Below are positions 17,309 to 28,500 of a DNA stretch of 43,602 bases, one piece after another; positions within the stretch are counted from its first letter, which is position 1; the number at the start of each line of letters is the position of its first letter. Below the pieces are notes generated by a model. The model was not told where the DNA came from, made no database searches, and saw only the letters and a list, made by a program, of their open reading frames with translations. The DNA is from Flavobacteriales bacterium (GTDB lineage: Bacteria > Bacteroidota > Bacteroidia > Flavobacteriales > Crocinitomicaceae): contig CANCEQ010000003.1 of assembly GCA_947375085.1 (NCBI GenBank), positions 1 to 43,602 on the forward strand, written 5' to 3'. Made by a program: the position numbers and the translations under genes.

Positions 17309-17844
17309 TTGACCAAAAATATTTCATGTGAAGCTCCATCATTTCTCTCTTGTATTAGAGTGATTTCTGTATTAATATCGTACAATTTTGACAAGCCTTG
17401 TAGAAGTCCTCTTACAAATTCTTGTAACCCTTCTCTTTTTGAATGATAATGGATTTCAATTTCATTGTCAGCTATAACAATTGTTTGAAATTCAGGAGGA
17501 GTTAACTTAGGATAAATCAACATTACTCTTGTATGAAAGTCAGGTAAATGAATTAAGAATTCTCTGAGAGACTTACCTCCGGTAGCTAGAAGTGAGCCAT
17601 ATTTTTCTTTTCCAGTTTTTAAAATCCACCATTCCCCAAAATTGATCAGTACATCAGAAATTTCTATGTTCATCTCAGTTGAAATTGTTTGGGCTAATTT
17701 ATAGGTAATAGAATCGTCATATGGTTCAGTACTGATGAAATAATCAATATCGATTTCGCTTTTTTGCTTAATGATTTCCCATTTTTCTTCGCCAAAATTA
17801 GCTATCACTAATTCTTCAATCCCTTTATTCACAATTCCATACAT
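17299..17844 (-). CDS. H-NOX (heme nitric oxide/oxygen binding) sensor protein
   Basis: 181 residues, the length of a single-domain H-NOX. The N-terminus MYGIVNKGIEELV is typical. The proximal heme ligand is His104 (LPDFHTRV), the heme-propionate motif YxSxR is Tyr133-Ser135-Arg137 (YHSKR), and the conserved Pro pair is in LTPPEF. The segment REGLQEFVRGL is very close to REGLQDIVIGI of animal soluble guanylate cyclase beta. By that alignment the distal-pocket position occupied by Tyr in O2-binding members is Phe143, which favours NO over O2. It lies 4 bases after the response regulator and overlaps the HNOBA kinase by 10 bases. Bacterial H-NOX proteins commonly control an adjacent kinase or cyclic-di-GMP enzyme. 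NO selectivity is a prediction. Confidence 0.95.
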   Translation of the reverse strand: MYGIVNKGIEELVIANFGEEKWEIIKQKSEIDIDYFISTEPYDDSITYKLAQTISTEMNIEISDVLINFGEWWILKTGKEKYGSLLATGGKSLREFLIHLPDFHTRVMLIYPKLTPPEFQTIVIADNEIEIHYHSKREGLQEFVRGLLQGLSKLYDINTEITLIQERNDGASHEIFLVKWD

Positions 17845-17848
17845 ACTA

Positions 17849-19198
17849 TTATATTTTTAGATCTCCTGATTTTATTAAATTATAGATTGTAGACTTTCCA
17901 ATATCTAGACTTTTAGACGTTTCAATTACATTGTTATTATTTGATTTTAAACGTTGTTTTATAATTTCTAAAGTAATGTCTTTTAGTGTTTTATCTGAAA
18001 AATCACAACTTTCATTTTGGTTTATACTATTAAAAGTGATGTCGTTTTCTTCTATTTCTTTGTTGTCGCTCAATACGCATGCCAAATCAATCGTTGACTT
18101 TAGTTCACGAATATTTCCTGGGTAATTATGCGAAAGAAGTTTTTTCTTAGCTTTTTCTGATAGTGTTTTTTTGGCGATTTTGTTTTCGTTTGTGTATTTC
18201 TCTATAAAGTAATTGGATAAAATTAAAATGTCTCCATCACGTTCTTTCAATGTTGGAAGTTCAATTGGAAGACCTATGATTCTATAGTATAAATCTTCTC
18301 TAAAATTTCCTTCTTTTACTTCATTTGCTAAATTTTTATGAGTAGCAATAATTAATCGTGCGTCAAATTTAATTGTAATATTTCCGCCTACGCGAGTAAT
18401 TTCTCTTTCTTGAAGTGCTCGAAGAAGTTTACTTTGAATATTGATATCAAGTTCACCTATTTCATCTAAGAAGATGGTTCCTCCATTTGCTTCTTCAAAT
18501 TTTCCTTTTTTTCTTGAAGTTGCACCTGTAAACGCTCCTTGTTCGTTACCAAAAAGTTCACTTTCAACAAGTTCTTTTGGAATGGCGGCCATGTTAACTG
18601 CGACAAATGGTTTTTTACTTCTTGAACTATTAAAATGAATTGCCTTAGCAACTAACTCTTTACCTGTTCCCGTTTGTCCTGAAATTGAGACGTTTATATT
18701 GCTTTTTGTAGCTTTTTCAATTAGTTTAAAAGATGCTTTTAATTTATCACTTTGACCTACGATGTTTTTGCTTACATCGTATTTTATTTCTAGTTGATCT
18801 TGTAAAGTTTCAACTTGTTTTTTTAAAGAAACATTTTCTCTGATTTTAAGAATATTATTCCATAGAATTTCTTTCGTATTATCATCTTTCAAAAGGTAAT
18901 CGTAAGCTCCCTTTTTTAATAAATTTAATGCGATTGAAATATCTTCCTGTCCACTAATAATTATAACAGGAATTTGATTGTTATAATTCCGAATTCGTTT
19001 TAATAATTCTTCTCCTGTAAAGTCAGGTAATTGAAAATCGACTGTTATTAACTGTGGGTTTAAATGCAAATTTGCTAAACAGTCTTTTGCGTTTTCAAAT
19101 ATATGTATTTCATTATCAGGATTAAGAGATAAGTGGTGCTTTAATATTTCTGCATACCACAAATTATCTTCAACTATGAATATTTTAAAGTTTGTCAT
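17849..19198 (-). CDS. NtrC-family sigma-54 response regulator
   Basis: 449 residues: receiver (about 1-120) with Asp54 as phosphoacceptor and Lys104; AAA+ domain (about 145-380) with Walker A GQTGTGKE at 174-181, the sigma-54 contact loop GAFTGA at 221-226, Walker B TIFLDEIGEL at 241-250 and arginine-finger region FREDLYYRI; and a Fis-type helix-turn-helix at about 405-449. It would activate RNA polymerase holding sigma-54 at promoters with upstream enhancer sites. It is the first gene of the operon with the H-NOX and the HNOBA kinase, whose HPt domain is its likely phosphodonor. Paired palindromes just upstream (19261-19293) are its best candidate binding sites. The gene for sigma-54 itself is not in this window. 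Confidence 0.96.
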   Translation of the reverse strand: MTNFKIFIVEDNLWYAEILKHHLSLNPDNEIHIFENAKDCLANLHLNPQLITVDFQLPDFTGEELLKRIRNYNNQIPVIIISGQEDISIALNLLKKGAYDYLLKDDNTKEILWNNILKIRENVSLKKQVETLQDQLEIKYDVSKNIVGQSDKLKASFKLIEKATKSNINVSISGQTGTGKELVAKAIHFNSSRSKKPFVAVNMAAIPKELVESELFGNEQGAFTGATSRKKGKFEEANGGTIFLDEIGELDINIQSKLLRALQEREITRVGGNITIKFDARLIIATHKNLANEVKEGNFREDLYYRIIGLPIELPTLKERDGDILILSNYFIEKYTNENKIAKKTLSEKAKKKLLSHNYPGNIRELKSTIDLACVLSDNKEIEENDITFNSINQNESCDFSDKTLKDITLEIIKQRLKSNNNNVIETSKSLDIGKSTIYNLIKSGDLKI

Positions 19199-19260
19199 TT
19201 ATTTTGGTTTTAAATCATTTCTGATTTTTATTTCAATTCTCTAAAAATACCATTAATAAT

Positions 19261-19293
19261 TGGAATAATTTCCATTTTTTGGAAGTTATTCCA
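19261..19293. promoter_or_regulatory. Paired dyad operator, candidate enhancer site of the response regulator
   Basis: Two dyads of the form TGGAA-N4-TTCCA lie at 19261-19274 and 19280-19293, with centres 19 bases apart. The two 14-base units are also inverted copies of each other with one mismatch. The inner half-sites form the 15-base palindrome TTCCATTTTTTGGAA at 19270-19284. The TTCCA-N5-TGGAA spacing is that of NtrC-type sites. The site is 62 bases upstream of the response regulator start and about 250 bases upstream of the giant gene. An almost identical palindrome lies at 28618-28632. Binding by the adjacent regulator is inferred. Confidence 0.65.
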
Positions 19294-19396
19294 TTAAAAA
19301 TTCATATTCACCACTTTGTTTTTGGATTAAATATTTGATTATTAATTATTTAATAAAACGGCAAGATTTTAGTCATTAATAATCAATTTTTCAACT

Positions 19397-19471
19397 ATGA
19401 AAGATAAAGATATGCTACTCAATTTTGTTCGCTATCAATTTTTGCAATTGGTATGGACTTTTTTTAAGTGA
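19397..19471 (+). CDS. Possible 24-residue leader peptide
   Basis: A short ORF, ATG at 19397 to TGA at 19471, encodes 24 residues beginning MKDKDMLLNF and ending LVWTFFK. It is charged at the start and hydrophobic afterwards. It lies 71 bases ahead of the giant gene and is on the same strand. No ribosome-binding site is expected in this phylum, so the start cannot be tested that way. It could be a leader peptide, a membrane microprotein or simply chance. Confidence 0.2.
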   Translation: MKDKDMLLNFVRYQFLQLVWTFFK

Positions 19472-19542
19472 ATTCTCCTAAGAATGAAATCAAGTAGTAT
19501 GATAAGTTATTATTATAAAGTTGAATGTAAAATAAAATTATT

Positions 19543-22500
19543 ATGAAAAATTCAATAACATATTTAAATCTAAAGGTATCTAAATTAATCACTGTTTTTT
19601 TAGTGGTGATTTTTATGTTTTTTAACTTTAAAGTTTTAGGTCAAGCTGCTTCTGCAACATGGTCATTGAATACGACATCTACAAATACGCCAACAGTTTC
19701 AGGGGCTGTGACTGCTCAGAATTTAACAAATGATTGTTCTTTCACAACATTTACCTGGGGTGGGACAACTGATCAAAATCTTTGGGTTAAGAATTGGCCA
19801 TCAGCAAGTACTATTGATTTTACTAAGTATCTTGAATTTAAAATGTCACCAACTTCTGGAAACTTATTTAATTTCAATTCATTGTCTTTTCAACATCTAA
19901 ATGGTGCTTCTACTGGTGGAACTTGGTATGGTGTGGTTTATTATAGTTTAGATAATTGGGCTACAAGTAATATCATTGGTTCACAATTTAATGTTACTAC
20001 AACTTCAACAACTTTTTCAAATTCAAATCTATCCGTTAGAGTTAATGATGGCACTACATTAAAAGTAAGATTGTATTTTTACAATACATCTGGCTCAGAT
20101 AAAATTTTATTTAAAAATGTAATTATCTCAGGTACAACATGTTCTCCGTCAAATTATCTTTCTGATGCGCTTAATGGAAACTCCCCTTATGTTGTAGGTA
20201 CAGGTGGTAAATGGTCTACAATTACAGCTGCACTTGCAGACCTTAAAACATGTATGGTTGGAAGTGTTACTTTAGAACTAGATGATACATATAGAACTTC
20301 ACAAGAAGCAAATGAAACATATCCTTTAGATTTTTCAGGATTACCAACTTCAAGTTCAAAAACTTTAACAATAAGACCTAAAAGTAATGTGACTGCTGTT
20401 ATCCCAATAAATGCGACGAGTGTTCAGGCTAAAAGCAAGATATTTGATTTTAATGGTACAGATTATGTGACAATTGATGGTAGGATTGGATCTACTGGGT
20501 CGACTTCTTTAATTTCTATTGAGAATCAAAACACTGCAGCAGGTTCCGCTATTTCGTTTTCAAATGATGCAACAAATAATATAATTAGGTATTGTACATT
20601 AATGTCTAATTTCGGATCGTCATCTGAAGGAATAGTTAATTTTAGTACTACAACTGGTACAACAGGTAACGATGACAATACAATAACCTATTGTGTTTTT
20701 GATGGAACTGCAAGTAATACTGTATCTCCAGCAGCAGCAGGTACAGCTCAAAATGGTATTTATTCTTTAGGAACATTGGCTAATACAAATAGCGGAAATA
20801 CAATTTCTTATTGTGAGTTTAAAGATATTTTTGTTAATGGTAGTGGAACATATAGTTCTATGATATTTTTGGATGGTAATAATGATACATGGACGATAAG
20901 TAACAATAGTTTTTATCAATCAAATCCGCGCGCATCTACAGGTTCTAATATTGCGCATATGAGTGTTGTTGATATTGATGATGGGGATGGCTATACAATT
21001 TCAAATAATTATTTTGGGGGAAGTGCAGCAAGCTGTTCTGGAACTTGGACTCAACAGCAATTATATGCTTCAAGCTCCTCAAATACAGGAAGGACTGAAT
21101 TTTATGGTATTAATTTAGCTGCTAATGTGGGTACAACAACGGCAACATCAATACAAGGAAATAAATTTGCTGGATTTAGTTGGACAACTTATCAGAGTTC
21201 AGGTATATGGAATGCTATTTTAGTAGCAAGTGGTACATCTAAATTAAATATCGGTACAACAACAAAAAATATTATTGGTGATACAACTTCAACAACATCT
21301 TTAGTATTTGATAATACGGCTTCATCAACTTATTCTATCAATTTGTTTGATATTGCTTCCACAACTACAGTAAATATTTCAAATAATGTGTTTGCAGGAA
21401 TTAGTACTTCAAACACCTCAGGTGAAGGTTATTCAATTAGGGCAATAAAAACAAGTGGAACAAGCGGTGTATATACAATAAGTTCTAATAAAATCGGCCA
21501 TGCTACAGGAACAATTGTTTTAGGTGGCTCATCTACTGCAGCTGGTGTTTGTACTTTTTACGGTATAAATAATGCTGCAACAGGTGTAACAACAATTGGT
21601 GGTGATGTTTCATCAAATGGAAATACAATTAAAAATATCACTGTATATGGAACTGGTGCATCAATATTATATCCAATATATAATACAGGAGGTGCTACAA
21701 ACTCAGAGATTAAATACAACACAATTACCAATTTAACTAATGCTAGTTCTGGTAGTTCTGGAATAAACACTATGATTTTTAACTCAGCTGCACCGACTAT
21801 TGATATTTCTTACAATACAATAAATACAATCACTTGTACCAATGGAAGTTTTATTGGTGTTCATGATAATGTTGCTGCAAGTGTTGACCACACAATTACT
21901 TACAATACAATTGGTAATTCTTCAAGTAATATATCAATGGATGGTAGTGGTAATGTCACAGGGTTAGAAATTGGTAATACAGGTACTTACACATGTAGTA
22001 ATAATACAATTCAAAAAATAACTTCTTCCGTTAACGGAACGATATACGGATTGTCATTCAGTGATGCAAGCACAGTTACAGCGAATTCAAATACGGTTAC
22101 TAATATTACAACTAACGTTGCTGCATCAAATACAATTATTGGAATTTATTGTGGATCAACAGGGACATATAATTTATCTGGAAATAATCTTACAGATTTT
22201 ACTAATGCTAGTAGTGGTAGTGGAGCACCTACAATTTGTGGTATTAAGTTTAATGGTATTAATACTTCAAGCACAGTTCAGAAAAATAAAATGACGGGTT
22301 ATGCTGCTAATTTAACCTCCACACCTAATCTATATGGAATTTGGAATAATTCTACAGGAACGGTATTATTATACAATAACTTGTTTATTTGTTCAAACGG
22401 ATCTTATACAAACAATGTAAATATTTATGGTGTTCTAGATGGTACTAATGGTTCAACTTTAAGTGGTACAGCTGCAAACGTTACATTGTATTATAACACT

Positions 22501-25500
22501 TTTAGTATTACTGGTTCTAATTCAGGTGCTATTTCGGCAGGCCAACCAAGTTCTGTATGTTATTATCATTCGAATGCAACTGTTTCTAAATTACAAGCTG
22601 CAAAAAATAATATTTTTAATAATCAAAGAACGATCTCAAGTGGTACAACTTCACATTACAGTTTTTATATTGGTGGTGCAACAGTTGCTGTAAGTGGTGG
22701 GATTGATTATAATTATTATTCTGCACCGCTTGACGCTAATTTTGGTTATCCAGGTGCGGCTAAGACAGCCTCCTCAGGTGCCAACACATTTAATGCTTCA
22801 ACTCAAGGTTATGGTGGTACAAATAGTAAATATTATAGTCCAAACAGTGGCGCGCAAACAGGTAATTCAAACGCAATAACCATCAACAGTGATGGATCTT
22901 TAGACGCAGCGCATGTTACAACAGTTGGTACAGGTGCAGATTTAGATGCTATAACAGGATGTGATGAAGATATTAATAATACAACTCGATCAACTTCAGG
23001 AGGTGTGAAAGGTTGTTATGAAAGTATAAGTAATTACTATTCTAAAACAAGTGTGTCAAATACAGATGCAAATACTTTAGCTAACTGGACATCTAGTAGA
23101 AACGGAACAGGTGTTGTTCCAACAAATTTCACCACAGCAGCTTCTTTTTATATTCAATCAGGTCATCAATATCAAGTGACAGGTTCTTGGACAGGAAATG
23201 CTTCTAGTACAATTTATGTTGAAAGTGGCGGTGCATTGGATATTAATGCTAAAACATTAAGTACTTGGTCGGTTTTAAATGTTGCTGGAACTGGGGTTTC
23301 TTCTTCAGGTGCACTGTTAAATTCAAGTACTTCAGCAGCAACACTTTCATTGCCAATTACATTATCGGCGAATGCTACAGTAACCTCTTCAGGAGCTGGA
23401 AATTTAACATTAACAGGTAATATTACTACAGCTAGTTATACATTAACTGTAAATGGAAATAATAATACAACTATCTCTACAGGTGTAATCAGTGGAACGG
23501 GAAGTGTTTCTAAATCTGGTTCAGGTATATTAACGTTATCAGGAACTAATACACATTCTGGAGGTACAACAGTATCCGCTGGTACCTTGGCAATTGGAAA
23601 CAATTCGGGTTTGGGTACGGGTACTTTAACAATTAGTGGAGGATCATTAGATGCAAGTGGTGCAGATCGTACGATTACAAATGCTATTACAGTTTCAAAT
23701 GATTTTGGTTTTACGGGTTCGTATAATTTAACTCAAAATACAGGAGCTATTAGTTTATCCTCTTCTTCTGTGATAACAGTTATCGCAAATAATTTAACTT
23801 TAAACGGGAATATTTCATCCCCACAAACTACAACAACAATAACAACAACTGGCACTGGTACTTGGACGTGTCCAGCAAATATTTCAACTGCAAAAGTTGA
23901 ATGTTTCGGTGGCGGTGGGCAAGGTGCTGGTGTGAATGGAAATGGTGGCGGTGGATTTGGTGGAGGAGGAGGAGGAGCTTACGCTTCTTCAATAATCTCT
24001 GTGACACCATCTACAATTTACAATTATTCTGTTGCAGCACCTACTACGGGTGGTGCTTGTTCTGCGGTATCAGGAGCTTCAACATGGTTTAACGCAAATT
24101 CAACCTCACCCTATTCATCTTCAGCTATTGTTCCAACTTCTACTTCAAATGGAGTTTTAGCTGTTGGTGGATCTGGTGGAAATTGTTCTTCTGGAGGTGC
24201 TGGAGGTGCTACAGCCAATTGTATTGGTACTACAAAATATTCTGGTGGTACTGGTGCGAATAGGAATTGGACAAGTGGTAATGGAACAGGAGGTGGTGGA
24301 GGTGGTGCTGGTAGTTCTTCATCTGGAAGTAATGGAGCGGCTCCAGCAGGTGGTGCCGGTGGTACTGGCACTAATGGTTTAGGGATAGGTGGTAATGGTG
24401 CGAATGGTTATTCGTTTACATCAAGTCCTTCAACTACAAATGGCAGTAATGGCGGTGTGCCTGGAGGTGGCGGTTCTGGCGCTTATTGGACAGGATCCAA
24501 TCCGAGTTCTGGTCAAGGTGCTAGTGGTCAAATAATTATCTCGTATACTGTTTCGTATTCTATAACAAAATCCGGTATAGGCACTCTAACTTTGGGGGGT
24601 ACAAATTCTTTTGTTGGTGGTGTAACACTTTCTGCTGGTACATTAAATATAAATAATGCTTCAGCATTAGGTGCTACCTCTGGCACTTTTACCATTAGTG
24701 GTGGCACCCTAGACAATACCAGCGGTTCGTCTATAACTATGGTGAACTACCCAATGTCATGGGCTGGTCATTTTACGTTTACTGGTACAAACGCATTGAA
24801 CATGGGTACAGGTGCTGTTTCAATGAGTGCATCAAGACAGTTAACGGTTTCAGCAAGTACTTTAACTATTGGAGGAGTAATTTCTGGATCAACTTTTGGC
24901 TTAACTAAATTAGGTGCAGGTACACTTACTTTATCTGGTGTAAATTTATATACAGGTACAACAACAATCACAGCAGGAACATTGACAATGGGTGCTTCAA
25001 ATGCTATTCCAGTTGGAGGTGCCGGTGTTGTAATGAATGGTGGAACTTTAAATACGGGTAATTTTTCAGCTGGTTCAACTACTACCAATATAGGTACACT
25101 AACCTTGACAGATAATTCAACACTTGCATTAGGGATAGGTACATTATATTTTTCAGGTAGTACAGCCACAACTTGGACAGCTGCAAAAACTTTAACAGTT
25201 AAAGGTTTTGTTTCTACAGCAGCTAGTACTGCCGGGACAGGTGGTCGTCTTTTTGTTAATTATAGTTCAGGGAATACATGCAGTAATTGTGGATTAACTG
25301 GTAGTTCAGGTACAAATCAATTAGGTTTAATTTCATTTAATACTGCTACAATTGGTGGTGTTGCGGGTGTTTATGGAGCTACACAATTGATTTCAGGTGA
25401 GATAGTTGCTATCTCAAGTTCAACGATAATTACTTCTGGCACAATCACGGCTTTTACTGCTTGTTCGGGTTCAAATTCAGCAGAAAAGACATTTACGGTG

Positions 25501-28500
25501 AGTGGAACAAATCTGAGTGCTAATTTGGTAGTTACTCCACCTCCTGGATTTGAAGTTAGTGAAACGAGTGGAGGTGTTTTTTCTTCAAGTATTTCGTTTA
25601 CTCCATCTAGTGGAGCCGTTAGTAATAAAACTGTTTATGTTCGTACTACTTTAAGTGCAACGGGTACACTGTCTGGAAATATCATATGTTCAAGTTCACC
25701 TGCAATATCTCAGAATGTAAGTGTTTCTGGAACAATTACCACATTGCCAACAGCAAATATTGCTTATTCAAGTTCATCTTTTTGTAAGAGTGTTACAGCA
25801 GGTCAGGCAGTTACGTTAACAGGTACAACAGGTGGTATTTATAGCGTTTCGCCAAGTGGTTTAACAATTGATGCTTCTTCAGGTTCAATTACACCAAGTA
25901 CAAGTACAGCAGGAGTTTATACAGTGACATATACTATAGCTGCATCAGGAGGTTGTTCTGTAGTTACAGCAACTGCTTCGGTAACAATAAATTCATTGCC
26001 AACAGTAAGTCTAGGTTCTTCCCGTGTTTGTGTAGGAAGTACGGTAGCTCTATCTCCATCGACATTAGGTACATGGGTAAGTAATAATACATTATCAGCA
26101 ACTGTTGTCTCGGGAACAGGAATAGTAACTGGAGTTTCTTTAGGTAGCCCAACGTTTACATACACACAAACATCAACAGGTTGTTCATCAACAACTTCAA
26201 TATTAACAGTTAATGCTTTACCTACAGTAAGTATGGCTTCAAATAGTGTGTGTGTTGGAGCTACAGTTCAATTATCACCTACTATATTTTCAGTTATAGG
26301 ATTATGGTCTAGTAATAATGCAAATGTTGCAACAGTTAATGCTGTTACAGCTTTAGTTACAGGAGTTTCTTCGAGTAATACCGCTTTTACTTTTACACAA
26401 ACTTCTACTGGTTGTGTGGCATCTACAACAGAATTGACTGTATATGCAATACCGACAGTTACAACAACAGCAGGCTCACGATGTGGTGCTGGTACTGTAG
26501 CTATAGGGGCATCTGCTAGTTCAGGTACAATCAATTGGTATTCCGTATCAACAGGAGGTTTAACTTTAGGGACAGGAACAAGTTATACAACAGGATCAAT
26601 CTCAAGTAGTACAACTTATTATGTTGATGCAACAGCAAATGGTTGTACAACAGGTTCACGTTCTTCAGTTTTAGCAACCGTAAATGCAATACCTACAATT
26701 ACTTCAACAACAGCAGGTTCAAGTTGTGGTTCAGGAACGGTAGCTTTAGGAGCTGCAGCAACTGCTGGTACAATCAATTGGTATTCTGTATTAACAGGAG
26801 GCTCAACTTTAGGAACAGGGACAAGTTATACAACAGGATCAATTTCAAGTAGTACAACTTATTATGTTGAGGCAACAGCAAATGGTTGTACAACAGGTTC
26901 ACGTTCTTCAGTTTTAGCAACAGTAAATCCAATACCAACAGTAAGTATGGCTTCATCGAGTGTATGTGTGGGTAATACAGTTGCATTATCACCTTCTACT
27001 CTAGGTACATGGACGAGTAGTAATACATTATCCGCAACAGTTGGGGCAACTACTGGAGTTGTAACAGGAGTTGCTTCCGGTAGTCCAACATTTACGTATA
27101 CTCAAACTTCTACTGGTTGTACAGCAACTACAACATCACTTCAAGTAAATTCCCCTCAAGTTTCTGTAAATACTAATATAACACAAGGTCATTTAGTATG
27201 GATTGGAGCTGTTAGTGGAGATTGGACTAATCCTTCAAATTGGTTGTCTTACGGATCTACTGGAGTATATTCTATACTCTTGATCGCACCCGCTACGACT
27301 TCTTCTATTATTGTTCCAATTTCTGGAACATGTGTAGTGAATTATCCATCTATATCATCTTCAATAGTTTATGCAAAAGATGTTGTGATTGAAACAGGTG
27401 CTGTCTTATCAATGGGGTCAGGAGGAGTTTTAAATATTGCAGGAAACTTGACTAATAATGGAACGTTCACAGCTAGTTCAGGGTCTGTTATTTTTAATGG
27501 AGCTGTTGCTCAAACAATATCCGGAAATGCTCCTACATTTAACAATTTAACGATTAATAATACTTCAGGGGGAGTCACTTTAGGAGTTTCAACCACTGTT
27601 TTGGGTACATTGACATTATCGTTGGGTAAACTAAATACACAAGGCTTTACCCTAACAATTGGATCATCAACAACAGATGGAACGATCAGTGGAGGTAGTT
27701 TATCTTCTTATATTGTTGCTTATGATGCAGGTACTACGGTTGGATATGTGAAACATTTTGTAAATGCGAACAATGTGTTACATTCATATCCAATTGGTGA
27801 TTTAACGAACTATTCACCTCTTACTTTTACGCTTACTGCAAATAGTGGTTTGTCTGGTGCTTATTTTACAGTGTATACTAAAAATGTAAAAGTGCCTGGA
27901 TTGAATGTTTCATTTTCATCTTACTTAAAAAGATATTGGGATGGAGTTTCAAATGGAATGACTTCACCACTTACTTATACAATTTCTTATGTATATACTG
28001 ATTCGGATATAGCTGGATCTGAAACAAATTTACAACCAATAAAAAAATCAGGTTCTACTTGGTATAAACCAGTTGGAGCGGTATTTACTAATGGTCAGAC
28101 TCAAGGTTCCTCAACTATAAATACATTGGCTAATACATTGACGTGGTCAGGTTTGACTTCATTTAGTACGTATGGTGGAGCAGGAGATCAAATGGTGTCC
28201 TTGCCAATTGAAACAGTCATGTTTAAAGGTGAGAAAACAGCTCAAGGAAACAAATTAGCATGGAGAACAGATTCTGAACACCAAAACGATTATTTCACAA
28301 TTGAAAAAACGATAGATGGTCAAGTTTTTGAAATAGTAGGAAAAGTAGACGGCTCAGGAAATACGAATAAAGTAATAGAATACACCTTAATAGATGATAA
28401 TTTCATTAATGGGATAAATTATTATCGCTTGGTTAAAACAAATTTTGATGGCTACTCAGTAAAAACGGATTTAATTTCAATCGATAATAGAAAAGAGGAT

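Larger units (their letters stand above)
19199..19542. other. Divergent intergenic region between the response regulator and the giant gene
   Basis: This 344-base AT-rich region holds the paired palindromes at 19261-19293, a possible 24-residue leader ORF at 19397-19471, and an imperfect -7 box TAAAGTTG at 19516-19523 that has one mismatch to TAnnTTTG and lies 19 bases before the giant gene's ATG. A weak sigma-54-like sequence at 19359-19374 (CGGCAA, five bases, TAGTC) has the -24 GG but not the -12 GC, so I do not call it a promoter. The length and the paired operators suggest a complex control region. Confidence 0.6.

Noticed and set aside
19359..19374. Sigma-54-like promoter CGGCAA-N5-TAGTC upstream of the giant gene
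   Set aside because: The -12 GC is missing and the -24 T is replaced by C; too weak to call, mentioned only in the intergenic entry.
24111..24371. Proline-rich 86-residue ORF on the minus strand
   Set aside because: It is the shadow of the glycine-rich domain of the giant gene (GGT and GGA codons read backwards as ACC and TCC/CCA); there is no start context or signal.
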